Source: Candidatus Nitrotoga arctica
Lineage (GTDB): Bacteria > Pseudomonadota > Gammaproteobacteria > Burkholderiales > Gallionellaceae
Direction of reading: 5' to 3'
Assembly: GCF_918378365.1 (NCBI RefSeq)
Contig: NZ_OU912926.1
Span: 2,728,001 to 2,792,000, forward strand
DNA length: 64,000 nt
The translations under genes and the position numbers were made by a program. The notes beneath the pieces are model-generated. The model worked only from the letters and a program-made list of their open reading frames with translations, did not search any database and was not told the DNA's origin. Of this stretch, positions 18,801 to 26,274 are shown piece after piece. Positions within the stretch are counted from its first letter, which is position 1, and every line of letters begins with the position of its first letter.

Positions 18801-19352
18801 ATGAGTGACTTATTGGGTGACGCATTCGCTCCAAGCTTCGATAACCCATTGGAAATGCTGTTAGCGTGTCACGGCAAGATACAGTCACAGTGCGCCACGC
18901 TGCGCAAGTTACTGCAACACCTCTCCTCTCATGGCTGCGATGCGCAGGCACAACAAGCAGCGCAGGCCATCCTGCGCTATTTCGATACCGCCGGGCAGAA
19001 TCACCATGACGACGAGGAGCAGGATTTATTCCCGTGCCTGCTCGCCACCCCAAACGCAGAGGTACACGAATTAATAGCGCGCTTGCTGGACGAGCACAAG
19101 GTGCTAAATGCGGCGTGGCAACAGTTGCGCCCTTTGTTACTTGGTATTGCAGAAGGCCGCGCGGCGGAGTTGGACATTAAAGTGGTGGAGCATTTCATCA
19201 CAGTCCATGATCACCACATCTCCCTGGAAAATGCGCAGCTATTGCCACAAGCGGCAAAGCTGCTGGATCATATCCAACTGGAAACACTTGGTAGAAGCAT
19301 GGCGGCACGGCGCGGGGTTGTGTTTCCAATACATGATCCTAATGACGGTTAA
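18801..19352 (+). CDS. Hemerythrin-domain protein
   Basis: The 183-residue protein has the four-helix hemerythrin pattern: a His in LLACHGKI (about 24), HHDDEEQDLFP (about 68-78), LLDEHKVL (about 99), and HDHHISLENAQLLP (about 135-148). These residues would bind a di-iron centre that senses or binds O2 or NO, or stores iron. It follows the HPP gene by 49 bases and may be co-transcribed. A role in NO or oxygen handling is inference. Confidence 0.88.
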   Translation: MSDLLGDAFAPSFDNPLEMLLACHGKIQSQCATLRKLLQHLSSHGCDAQAQQAAQAILRYFDTAGQNHHDDEEQDLFPCLLATPNAEVHELIARLLDEHKVLNAAWQQLRPLLLGIAEGRAAELDIKVVEHFITVHDHHISLENAQLLPQAAKLLDHIQLETLGRSMAARRGVVFPIHDPNDG

Positions 19353-19448
19353 TCCATTTATACGTCAATGGTGGAATAATTACTTCCTCGCATAAACCGA
19401 TGAGGTAATTCATGCCACGACCACCGCAGAACAGGACAGACAAGGACA

Positions 19449-19630
19449 GGGTAGAGTAGAAAACAGGATCTCACCTGCCCTCCCTCATCAAACCGTGCCT
19501 GCAGTTTTGCGAGTTTTTGCTTCGCAAAAGCCCTGCCAACCCCAATTCCCGCACACGGCTTTCCGATGTTCTTCACGCCAAAGCATGCGCCGTTTTCCAG
19601 CCAGCCGTTGTCGGAACCTTATATAGCCCA
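19449..19630 (-). mobile_element. Group II intron 3' relic (domains V-VI)
   Basis: On the minus strand the text GGAAAGCCGTGTGCGGGAA and then CTGCAGGCACGGTTTGAT forms the two arms of a group II intron domain V, with the AGC catalytic triad. A domain VI-like segment follows (GGGAGGGCAGGTGAG, then CTGTTTTCTACTCTACC), which resembles the usual intron 3' end. Roughly 40 bases that contain their own TTTTGC-GCAAAA hairpin interrupt the domain V loop at about 19508-19547. No reverse transcriptase frame remains, so this is a decayed fragment. Confidence 0.65.
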
Positions 19631-19687
19631 TAGCGCGTATAACGATAATTGGGGTTAGATCAAATTAAACTGATTGATGGTAGGCCG

Positions 19688-20179
19688 CTATACATATGAA
19701 CCCACCGCAATAACAGCACCGACCCCGAGACCGTAGGGAATATGGGAAAGTGTGCTGGCAAGCAGTGCATTCGAACCTTGCGGCCCATGCTGCCCGAAAA
19801 AGCCCCAACCGAAAGATGGCAGAAGAACGAGCCAAGGCAGCAATGATGTAGTCAGGCCGAATAGCAAGCCGCCAAGCAAATGATTGCTGGGAAGGGGCAG
19901 CCCTGTGGCTTGGAAAAAAAGCGGGTAGATAAGCGCCACACCGCCACCGCCAACAAGGAAATGGAATGCCCATCCAGCCTTTACCTCGCATGTAGATGGC
20001 TTGGAATCGAGGATGTTGGCATGGACGAATTGTCCGCGCAGCAAGCCCAAGAACCAACGGCCAACCAAAGCGATATTTACGCCACTGGTAATGCCGACCT
20101 TGGCCGCATAAGTTTCGGTGACGTCCATGAGCACCGCACCAACCATGCCCCCTAGAAAAGCCCAAGCTAATATTTCCAT
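19688..20179 (-). CDS. DUF2938-family membrane protein
   Basis: The 163-residue hydrophobic protein has about four membrane helices and starts MEILAWAFLGGMVGAVLMDVTET, which matches DUF2938 proteins. Further conserved-looking parts are FHFLVGGGGVALIYP and LSHIPYGLGVG near the C-terminus. Its function is unknown. It lies downstream of the interrupted PNPOx-like gene on the same strand, so the two may once have been co-transcribed. Confidence 0.75.
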   Translation of the reverse strand: MEILAWAFLGGMVGAVLMDVTETYAAKVGITSGVNIALVGRWFLGLLRGQFVHANILDSKPSTCEVKAGWAFHFLVGGGGVALIYPLFFQATGLPLPSNHLLGGLLFGLTTSLLPWLVLLPSFGWGFFGQHGPQGSNALLASTLSHIPYGLGVGAVIAVGSYV

Positions 20180-20438
20180 CAGTTACCTCGCGTAGCCTGA
20201 GGTTTAAAGTAAGGGGCTGCCGTGCTCTTGCGGCGGTCCCGCTTGAATGCACGGTTGCTCGTTAGATATTTTTCGCAATGATGTGAGTTGGGATATTGTC
20301 GATACTTGATTGGTTTTTTTCTTCCCAGTACTGCTTCAGCCCGTCGTTACCTTTCTTCATTGCCCAGTCCGAGAGCAGCCCCCTGTCGCCCGTATAGGCG
20401 TAATAAGGTGCCGCCATTCCACAAGATGTTTGCATCTA

Positions 20439-21553
20439 TAGACCCGGCACGATTTATAAGTGAACTTTTCTTGATTTTCGATGTCCATGGAGTATGGAAA
20501 AAGAAGATGCCCGCAAGCAGTCGCGAGAAGTACTGCATGAACGACGCAAGCAAGTCATTCGTATGCACCGCAAAGGTGTGGCGGTGATGGAGATCGTGGT
20601 GCAAACGGGACTGAGCTGGACGGCAGTCAATACGGCGCTGCGGTTGTATAAGGCTGAAGGTTCGGGGGCACTCAAGCCCGGCGTTCGGGGTAAAAAACCT
20701 GGCAGTGGACGTCGCTTGACGATTAGCCAAGAGCTGGCGATTCAACAAACCATCTGCGACAGACGCCCCGAACAACTCAAGATGGATTTTGCGCTATGGA
20801 GCAGGCCCGCTGTGCGCCAGCACATTGAGCTGGCGCACAGTATCAAGCTGTCTATTCGGGCAGTAGGCAACTACTTGGCACGTTGGGGTTTTACACCACA
20901 AAAACCCATTAAAAAAGCATACGAGCAGCGGCCTGAAGCCGTCCAGGCTTGGCTTGATGAACAATATCCGGCCATTGAAGCCAGAGCAAAAACAGAAGGT
21001 GCGGAAATTCACTGGGGCGACGAGACGGCGCTAGTCAACACGGATGTCAGAGGCAGGAGCTATGCGCCGGTGGGCAAGACACCTGTGACGTTCGCAGTAG
21101 GCGGCACGCGCCACAAGCTATCGATGATTGCGACGGTAACCAATCAGGGTAAAACGCGCTGGATGATTATTGATGAGGCATTTAACTCCGACAAGCTCAT
21201 TGAATTTCTGGAGGCGCTCATCAAGGATACAGACCGCAAGGTGTTTCTGATACTGGACAACTTGAGAGTTCATCACAGCAAACCTGTAAAGGCTTGGGCT
21301 GCCGAGAACGCACAGAAAATCGAGTTGTTCTACTTGCCCAGCTACAGCCCTGAACTCAACCCCGAAGAAAGACTGAATGCGGATCTCAAACACGTCATCA
21401 CTTCAAAGGTGCCAGTGCGCACCAAGGCAAAACTCAGAGCTGCTGCGACTGATCACATGATCATGCTTGAGCAAAACCCCGAACGCGTGCGCCGTTATTT
21501 CCGCGACCCAAAAGTCGCCTACGCGGCTTCATGAATAATTCGTGCCGGATCAA
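20439..21553 (+). mobile_element. IS630-family insertion sequence, complete
   Basis: The 1,115-base element has imperfect inverted ends of about 19 bases that share the core CCGGCACGAwTTAT. TA dinucleotides flank it at 20437-20438 and 21554-21555, as expected for IS630 targets. It encodes one intact transposase. It interrupts a PNPOx-like gene on the opposite strand. Confidence 0.9.
20494..21534 (+). CDS. IS630-family transposase
   Basis: The 346-residue protein has N-terminal helix-turn-helix segments (about residues 15-75 and 85-140) and a DDE domain. The acidic triad is visible in HWGDETALVNTD, LILDNLRVHH and SPELNPEERLNADLK. The frame is intact, so the element may still be active. No frameshift is needed, unlike in the second IS630 of this window. 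Confidence 0.93.
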   Translation: MEKEDARKQSREVLHERRKQVIRMHRKGVAVMEIVVQTGLSWTAVNTALRLYKAEGSGALKPGVRGKKPGSGRRLTISQELAIQQTICDRRPEQLKMDFALWSRPAVRQHIELAHSIKLSIRAVGNYLARWGFTPQKPIKKAYEQRPEAVQAWLDEQYPAIEARAKTEGAEIHWGDETALVNTDVRGRSYAPVGKTPVTFAVGGTRHKLSMIATVTNQGKTRWMIIDEAFNSDKLIEFLEALIKDTDRKVFLILDNLRVHHSKPVKAWAAENAQKIELFYLPSYSPELNPEERLNADLKHVITSKVPVRTKAKLRAAATDHMIMLEQNPERVRRYFRDPKVAYAAS

Positions 21554-21950
21554 TAGATCAATTGAAAGATCAAATATCTGACGTGCCCCGGGCAACGGAT
21601 TGAAATGGGCGAAAAGCTTTCCCCAATCATCGTCGTTCTTGTGGACAACCCTTGCTGTTCCGTAAAGACGAAGAATAAGAGGCGGCCCTTCGAATGCGCA
21701 AAACATAATCGTCATGCGCGGGTTTTGCTGTACATGGGCTGATGTTTCGTTTCCGCTACCTGTTACGTTAAGCCAGATCGCCCGATTATTTTTTAAAACT
21801 CGAAAGGAGTCCATTCCCTTTGGAGATACATTAACTCGACTATCGCCAGTTGCCGTGCCCACGAAAAATATCTTTTGTTCAGAGATGAATTCAATCAATC
21901 GTTGAGAGAGTGCTTCGTATCGCTTACCCATGGCATTCCTTGATGTTTAT

Positions 21951-22008
21951 GTTATAACCGGCACCGGCGGCCTTATCTCCGGCGTCCGTGTTGATGGATG
22001 GGTTGGGC
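21951..22008 (-). repeat. attC-like inverted repeat (tentative)
   Basis: In the spacer between two small minus-strand genes the minus strand reads GCCCAAC (matching RYYYAAC), then a GC-rich imperfect hairpin (CACGGACGCCGG / CCGCCGGTGCCGG), then GGTTATAAC. The layout resembles an integron cassette recombination site, but the right-hand core is not a clean GTTRRRY. It may be a decayed attC or an ordinary hairpin. Confidence 0.3.
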
Positions 22009-22066
22009 GTCGTCTTCAAGGACTTGAGCTGCTCCAACCGACTTCCGAGAATGGCAAAGCCACGAC

Positions 22067-22483
22067 TTACGCGTGGCGAAGATTTGCATTGGGGATACGA
22101 CGCGACAGCCATAGTAGATATGCACCGATAACAACATCAACCGAGAAACAGAAAACGGGATACCAACCAGGAACACCAGCGTTTGTGATGAACTGACTAT
22201 GCGTCAAGTCGTACAGCCCGTGAAGTATCCAGAATGCGCCGACCACTACCGCTGACTGACGGACGCTCACCAATGCGAAAACCAGCCCAACTACGACAAA
22301 CGGAACACCGTAGATCATTTCTTTGACGCCCACAGCCTGCTCACCAGCTTGTAGAGCAAAAAATGCGTACAAGCTAGGCAGAGTGAGCAGACCAAATGAA
22401 TACAACCAACTCTGCCCACGAATGATCCGTGCCAAGACTATCGTGAGAACACCTACCGCGACACCAATGAGGGCTTCAATCAA
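22067..22483 (-). CDS. Small four-helix membrane protein, unknown function
   Basis: The 138-residue protein has four predicted membrane helices. The C-terminal half carries HGLYDLTHSQF and then NAGVPGWYPVFCFSVDVVIGAY. It starts at TTG with a strong GGAAGGAG ribosome binding site. A second gene of the same length, at 23154-23570, shares the H(G/S)xxDxxH and NxGVPxWxPxFCxSxDV motifs, so the two are paralogues. I cannot name the family. The conserved His/Asp/Cys suggests metal or haem binding, but that is inference. Confidence 0.75.
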   Translation of the reverse strand: MIEALIGVAVGVLTIVLARIIRGQSWLYSFGLLTLPSLYAFFALQAGEQAVGVKEMIYGVPFVVVGLVFALVSVRQSAVVVGAFWILHGLYDLTHSQFITNAGVPGWYPVFCFSVDVVIGAYLLWLSRRIPNANLRHA

Positions 22484-22613
22484 GACTCTCTCCTTCCTTT
22501 AGACGCATAACGTTTGAGCTAACCGGCACATTGTGGTGTGACGGCACTTGACCCAGAATGAAATGGCGGGGCAAATGACGACACGCTGCAATTTGTCCGA
22601 TTGAGCGAATGGT

Positions 22614-22675
22614 TCCAACAAACGATTCAGATTGTGGCTCGCTTCGCGATCACAATCTAACCTTACTCGTTGAGC
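22614..22675 (+). repeat. attC-like hairpin (tentative)
   Basis: This 62-base segment has a core TCCAAC at one end and GTTGAGC (fits GTTRRRY) at the other. Between them an imperfect stem (GATTGTG / CACAATC) is topped by TCGC-TTC-GCGA. Size and layout resemble the aadA-type attC of integron cassettes. About 100 bases away the minus strand reads GGTTAGCTCAAACGTTATGC, which is also attC-end-like. No integrase gene is in the window and the orientation is opposite to that of the neighbouring genes. Confidence 0.4.
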
Positions 22676-22693
22676 GCCCATATTCACAAGAAA

Positions 22694-23026
22694 CTAGGCT
22701 GATGCCGTGGATGAAAAACGATTTGGCTCTTTGCCTTCCTGAACAGCCCACACGATCAGGACAATCCATCCGATTATTGGGATGAGCCAGAGAAGAAGAA
22801 ACCATCCACTTCTATTAACGTCATGCAGCCGCCGTGCCCCCACTGCCAGAGACGGTAATAGAACTCCCAATGAAAATAGCCCTGACAATGTTTCGCTTAC
22901 GATGCCTGATGCCGCTGACACGAGAAATGTAAAAAGGAAAAACCACCAGTACTCTGACCGAGGCGCGCGCCCGTCAAATGACGCATATTTTGAGAAGCAG
23001 GTGCTAATAGATTCACCAAACGTCAT
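22694..23026 (-). CDS. DUF805 family membrane protein
   Basis: The 110-residue protein has the DUF805 layout: an N-terminal FSKYASFDGRAPRSEYWWF segment, about three membrane helices, the RRLHDVNRSGW motif (about 66-76), and a short polar end. The family has unknown function and is often seen on accessory islands. An AGGGAGAGA ribosome binding site precedes the start. A 210-base spacer with hairpins separates it from the next small gene. Confidence 0.88.
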   Translation of the reverse strand: MTFGESISTCFSKYASFDGRAPRSEYWWFFLFTFLVSAASGIVSETLSGLFSLGVLLPSLAVGARRLHDVNRSGWFLLLWLIPIIGWIVLIVWAVQEGKEPNRFSSTASA

Positions 23027-23153
23027 TTTGTCTCTCCCTATTTAAGTCGATTAGAACAACATGGGTGCAACAGCTTCGGATACCGATCGAGCACAGTTCA
23101 TTCAGGTAGGGCGCCCAATTTGTAATATATCGCAAAACACGGGCAATGCTGAG

Positions 23154-23570
23154 CTAGCCGCCACTCTTTCCTACACTGGCTACCAACATTGATTTCTTAA
23201 GTAGCCAAGCCAGATAAACCGCTAATACAACGTCGCAAGAAAGGCAGAACATCGGCCACCAGACCGGAACGCCGGGGTTGCTGGTTACGAGTGCGTGGAA
23301 AAAGTCGAAAACGCTGTGAGCAAGTAGTGCTGCAACAATCAACCATAAATTTCGTTTGAACCCGAGAACAGCCACGCCAAAGAATATGGCAATAAAAATG
23401 AATTCAATCAACAGGGTTTTGCCTGATCCTCCCATGACCGCAAAAAGCCCATAGTAAGAAGCAATCACTACCATGATGGTTGGATAAAATACCCGGTCAC
23501 GGTCAAACCCAATGAACGTTGCGGATAGTGACACAGCTAATGCGATCGCTAGACCTACAAAATATTCCAT
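23154..23570 (-). CDS. Small four-helix membrane protein, paralogue
   Basis: The 138-residue protein has four membrane helices and the motifs HSVFDFFHALV and NPGVPVWWPMFCLSCDVVLAVYLAWL. These match the protein at 22067-22483 in order and spacing, so the two are diverged copies. It has an AAAGGAAAA ribosome binding site. Function is unknown. Confidence 0.72.
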   Translation of the reverse strand: MEYFVGLAIALAVSLSATFIGFDRDRVFYPTIMVVIASYYGLFAVMGGSGKTLLIEFIFIAIFFGVAVLGFKRNLWLIVAALLAHSVFDFFHALVTSNPGVPVWWPMFCLSCDVVLAVYLAWLLKKSMLVASVGKSGG

Positions 23571-23619
23571 GCTTTTTCCTTTGCTCTTCTGTTCAGTTTA
23601 ATCCACATGAACATCATTT

Positions 23620-23959
23620 TTACCTCAACAGTTTTTGCAGTTCGGCGGCAATCGGCATCCGTTTAAATATCCCTACATTCGTACCGCCAGTATTTCCGGT
23701 TGGGACAATGCCGATGCACGATCCTATTGCGCCCAACATGATGCGTAGCAGCTGCCCGCTCATTTCGCGCGAAGAGTTGCGCTGATAGCCGATTTTCAGC
23801 ATGAACCAATGCGTCTGAACATGCCGCAGAACATGTCGTTGGCCCAGTATATGGACTGTCAAGCTTCTTGAACGCTTGATCAAGGTCGCCTGCATGGATC
23901 AGATGCCGAGCAGCGTAGAGCTCGGTGTCATAGGCTAGTGTCAGTGCAGTCCTTTTCAT
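23620..23959 (-). pseudogene. DUF3703 protein, frameshifted
   Basis: Two minus-strand frames together make one DUF3703 protein. The first part (MKRTALTLAYDTELYAARH to about AFKKLD) is in one frame, and the second (HILGQRHVLRHVQTHWFML to the end, with PTGNTGGTNVG) in another. The switch lies near 23856-23860, and a one-base loss or two-base gain explains it. DUF3703 genes are often found with heavy-metal or cytochrome-related genes. It is the last member of the minus-strand stress cluster. A sequencing error cannot be excluded. Confidence 0.7.
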
Positions 23960-24001
23960 GTTGCGCTCCTTTTTGTTCTTAATATCCCGTTATTTCACAG
24001 A

Positions 24002-25273
24002 TCATTTCTTTACAGGTGTCTCGATGATCGGCCCCGAGATGCTGCCCAGAAACGCGACAATGTCGGTTATTTCCGTTTCGGATAAGCGCAACGGCTTGCG
24101 TTCTGAATGTCCGACTGCGGCCTTCGGCGCACTGATGTAATGGTGAATCACTTCATTGAGCGTACCGATTTGACCAGCATGCATGTAAGGCGGCCTGAGC
24201 GCCACATTGCGCAGGCTGGGTACCTTGAAAGCGCCTTCCATTCCACGATCCTCTTTGGCCATGAATCGAAGTTCCTGGCACTGATCGTGTTTAGCATCAC
24301 TAAATTGGCCAAGGCAATTAAATTCGTCGTTCAATACCTTGGCCAGTGCCACACTTCGCCCATGATCCGGTTTGGCAGGATCGCGTGGCGGCACACCGGT
24401 ATTATGGAAATACTGATCTGTCAGCAGCGGCCCACCATGACACGTCACACACCCGCCTTTGCCGATGTAGATTCTAAGGCCATTGATTTCCTGCGGCTTG
24501 AGTAACTGCATTGCAGCGGGATCCTGTTTCAAGACTCCTTCGACGTAACGATCGAAACGCGATTCTCCATAATGAAGTGTTTTCTCATAAGTCGCGATTG
24601 CTTTGCCCATATTGGCAAAAATGCGTGAAATTTGATTCCGAGTAGTCGCATCGATTGCGTTCCAGGCCGCCTGCTCCGATGGCGAGCCATTTGGTCCTGC
24701 ATTTCGTGGAAGTCGACCAAGGTCTGGCATGGGACCGAATATCGCTTCATACTCGCTCTGATAGTTCGCTTGCATGACGTGCGCATAAGCCAGACGGTTG
24801 CCCCCATGTTCAACACTATCCTCCAGCGGGCCGAGCGATTGAGCCCATATGCTGTCTTTGCGGCCATCCCAAAAGAACCAGGCGTTGTGACCTAACTCGG
24901 CAAGCGGCATTGCCCTGCGCGCGCCAATCCCGACACCCTTCCCAAGCGCACGACCGTCTTGGAACTGCTTCTTTGGATCGTGGCAACTGGCACATGAAAC
25001 AGCACCGTTGCTACTGAAGCGCTCATCCGAAAAAATGCGTTTGCCAAGGTCGGCTGCCGCAGGCAAATTCTCGAACGCATTGGACGCATCTTTTGGTGTG
25101 GGTGGGAGTGCGCTGATCCGCAATGACGCCAGGGTCAAAAGTTCGCTCTGTGTCCAGCGCCCGTTAGTGTCGCCAACCACCTTACTCATCTCGGTTGAAT
25201 TACTGGTTACAGATAAGCTGGAAAGCAGGACGACACCGGCAATCGCTGTAGCTATTAAAACGAGCTTGGACAT
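24002..25273 (-). CDS. Di-heme cytochrome c peroxidase family protein
   Basis: The 423-residue exported protein has an N-terminal signal or anchor (about 1-22) and two c-type heme motifs, CASCH (about 93-97) and CVTCH (about 275-279). This is the CcpA/MauG fold. A distal MHAGQIGTLNEV segment near the C-terminus matches the family. It should reduce hydrogen peroxide in the periplasm with electrons from cytochromes, or perform a MauG-like oxidation. It sits between a lipoprotein and a DUF3703 gene on the same strand. Confidence 0.9.
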   Translation of the reverse strand: MSKLVLIATAIAGVVLLSSLSVTSNSTEMSKVVGDTNGRWTQSELLTLASLRISALPPTPKDASNAFENLPAAADLGKRIFSDERFSSNGAVSCASCHDPKKQFQDGRALGKGVGIGARRAMPLAELGHNAWFFWDGRKDSIWAQSLGPLEDSVEHGGNRLAYAHVMQANYQSEYEAIFGPMPDLGRLPRNAGPNGSPSEQAAWNAIDATTRNQISRIFANMGKAIATYEKTLHYGESRFDRYVEGVLKQDPAAMQLLKPQEINGLRIYIGKGGCVTCHGGPLLTDQYFHNTGVPPRDPAKPDHGRSVALAKVLNDEFNCLGQFSDAKHDQCQELRFMAKEDRGMEGAFKVPSLRNVALRPPYMHAGQIGTLNEVIHHYISAPKAAVGHSERKPLRLSETEITDIVAFLGSISGPIIETPVKK

Positions 25274-25283
25274 TGTTCGACCT

Positions 25284-25736
25284 TTATTGAAGGCGCGCTA
25301 TAGCAACTGAACCAGGTTGTTCAATAACCTTGTTAAAGGTCACTCTATCCGTGCCGAGCTTCGACGTAACTGCCAACTTGATTTCCCACCAGCCTGACAT
25401 GCTGAACTTCATGCCCTCCAGCAGATACCGTCCGTCACCGAGCTCCTTGGTCACTTTAGGTTGAGTTGGAAAGCCGTGTCCATGCTGGGGCATTCCCCCG
25501 CTCACATCAATGTGGGCGTTGGAGACAGGATCACCTGACGGTGTTCTGACCTTTATTTCCCAAGCGTGCATCTTGTTGATGTCGATTGGGGTTACCAATG
25601 AATGCGCTTCAACCAGGTATATGTTCTGATCCGTTGTACGGCCCAGCGAGAGATTCAGGTTGTTCGGCACGGACATGCAGCCTGAAACCGCAATCAGTCC
25701 GAGGGACGAAATTATGAGAAGAATTTTTCTATACAT
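25284..25736 (-). CDS. Exported lipoprotein with YtkA/FixH-like domain
   Basis: The start used here is the ATG at 25736, which gives about 150 residues with a signal peptide and lipobox AVSGC. Reading further upstream in this frame only runs antisense-like through the metallothionein gene. The mature part has a beta-sandwich pattern: HAWEIKVRTPSGDPVSNAHIDVSGGMP, HGFPTQPKVTKELGDGRYLLEG, MSGWWEIKLAV. This resembles YtkA/FixH proteins, which are associated with metal or cytochrome functions. The His- and Met-containing MPQHGHGFP stretch could bind copper, but this is inference. Confidence 0.75.
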   Translation of the reverse strand: MYRKILLIISSLGLIAVSGCMSVPNNLNLSLGRTTDQNIYLVEAHSLVTPIDINKMHAWEIKVRTPSGDPVSNAHIDVSGGMPQHGHGFPTQPKVTKELGDGRYLLEGMKFSMSGWWEIKLAVTSKLGTDRVTFNKVIEQPGSVAIARLQ

Positions 25737-25815
25737 TTTGATCACCTTGAAAAAGTATTGAGGTGTTGTGATCGATTGAAGACAAACTGCTCCTTCGATC
25801 ACAACTCTTTTTTGT

Positions 25816-25965
25816 TTAGCCTTTGACACATGCGCAGTTATCACCGCATTGGCATTGAGAGCCGCAGTTGCAACTACTTTGTTCAGCCGGCTGCTGACAG
25901 CCGCATTGACAAGCCGCGCCGATGCAAGCATTACATTTACAAGTTGATTCGATAGATGTGTTCAT
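25816..25965 (-). CDS. Metallothionein-like cysteine-rich peptide, copy 1
   Basis: This 49-residue peptide has 12 cysteines, at positions 9, 11, 14, 19, 21, 23, 32, 34, 38, 40, 44 and 46, mostly in CxC pairs. It has no His and no aromatic residue, as is typical of metallothioneins. It starts MNTSIESTCKC and ends CVKG. An AAGGAAA ribosome binding site lies before the ATG. It does not look like the SmtA/BmtA type, which has His and a GATA-like fold. It likely binds soft metals (Cu(I), Zn, Cd) in the cytoplasm. It lies between copy 2 and the lipoprotein gene. Confidence 0.85.
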   Translation of the reverse strand: MNTSIESTCKCNACIGAACQCGCQQPAEQSSCNCGSQCQCGDNCACVKG

Positions 25966-26051
25966 GATGATTTTCCTTTTCAGTTAAATGGAGAAGATGT
26001 GTTGCGATCGATTGAAGACAAACTGCTCCTTCGATCACAACTTTTTTTGGT

Positions 26052-26201
26052 TTAGCCTTTGACGCATGCGCAGTTATCACCGCATTGGCATTGAGTGCCG
26101 CAGCTGCAACTCTTTTGTTCAGCCGACTGCTGACAGCCGCATTGGCAGGTTGCGCCGATGCAAGCATTACATGTACAAGCTGATTCGATAGATGTATTCA
26201 T
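26052..26201 (-). CDS. Metallothionein-like cysteine-rich peptide, copy 2
   Basis: This 49-residue peptide has the same 12 cysteine positions as copy 1. It differs at seven non-cysteine positions (8, 10, 18, 26, 30, 33, 36), so selection appears to have kept the cysteines. The ribosome binding site is also AAGGAAA. It starts 73 bases downstream of the AraC-family gene, on the same strand, so it may be controlled by or co-transcribed with it. Confidence 0.85.
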   Translation of the reverse strand: MNTSIESACTCNACIGATCQCGCQQSAEQKSCSCGTQCQCGDNCACVKG

Positions 26202-26274
26202 GATGACTTTCCTTTTCGGTTAAATGGAGAAGTCAGTGTAGGCGCCGGCATTGAAGCTAGCTTGAACGAAACGG

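Larger units (their letters stand above)
20262..21931 (-). pseudogene. PNPOx-family gene split by an IS630 element
   Basis: The N-terminal part (21931 down to 21554, about 126 residues) starts MGKRYEALSQRLIEFI and has flavin-binding-fold motifs such as VGTATGDSRVNVSPKG, followed by HFNPLPGARQIFDLSIDL. The C-terminal part resumes on the other side of the IS, with QTSCGMAAPYYAYTGDRG and a stop at 20262. Together they form a pyridoxamine-5'-phosphate-oxidase-like protein of about 185 residues. After removal of the IS and one TA the two parts are one base out of frame, so it is dead or the junction has drifted. A TA target duplication flanks the insertion. Confidence 0.8.
25763..26232 (-). repeat. 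Tandem duplication of a 234-base unit
   Basis: Two adjacent copies (about 25763-25996 and 25999-26232) share most bases, including the 5' leader, the whole small gene and the 3' flank. Each carries one cysteine-rich peptide gene. The copies differ at scattered positions, so the duplication is not brand new. Confidence 0.9.

Noticed and set aside
22499..22687. 62-codon minus-strand frame between two small genes
   Set aside because: It spans the attC-like hairpin and has no protein features.
25737..25931. Upstream extension of the lipoprotein frame
   Set aside because: It overlaps the metallothionein gene in another frame; the signal peptide and lipobox start at 25736.
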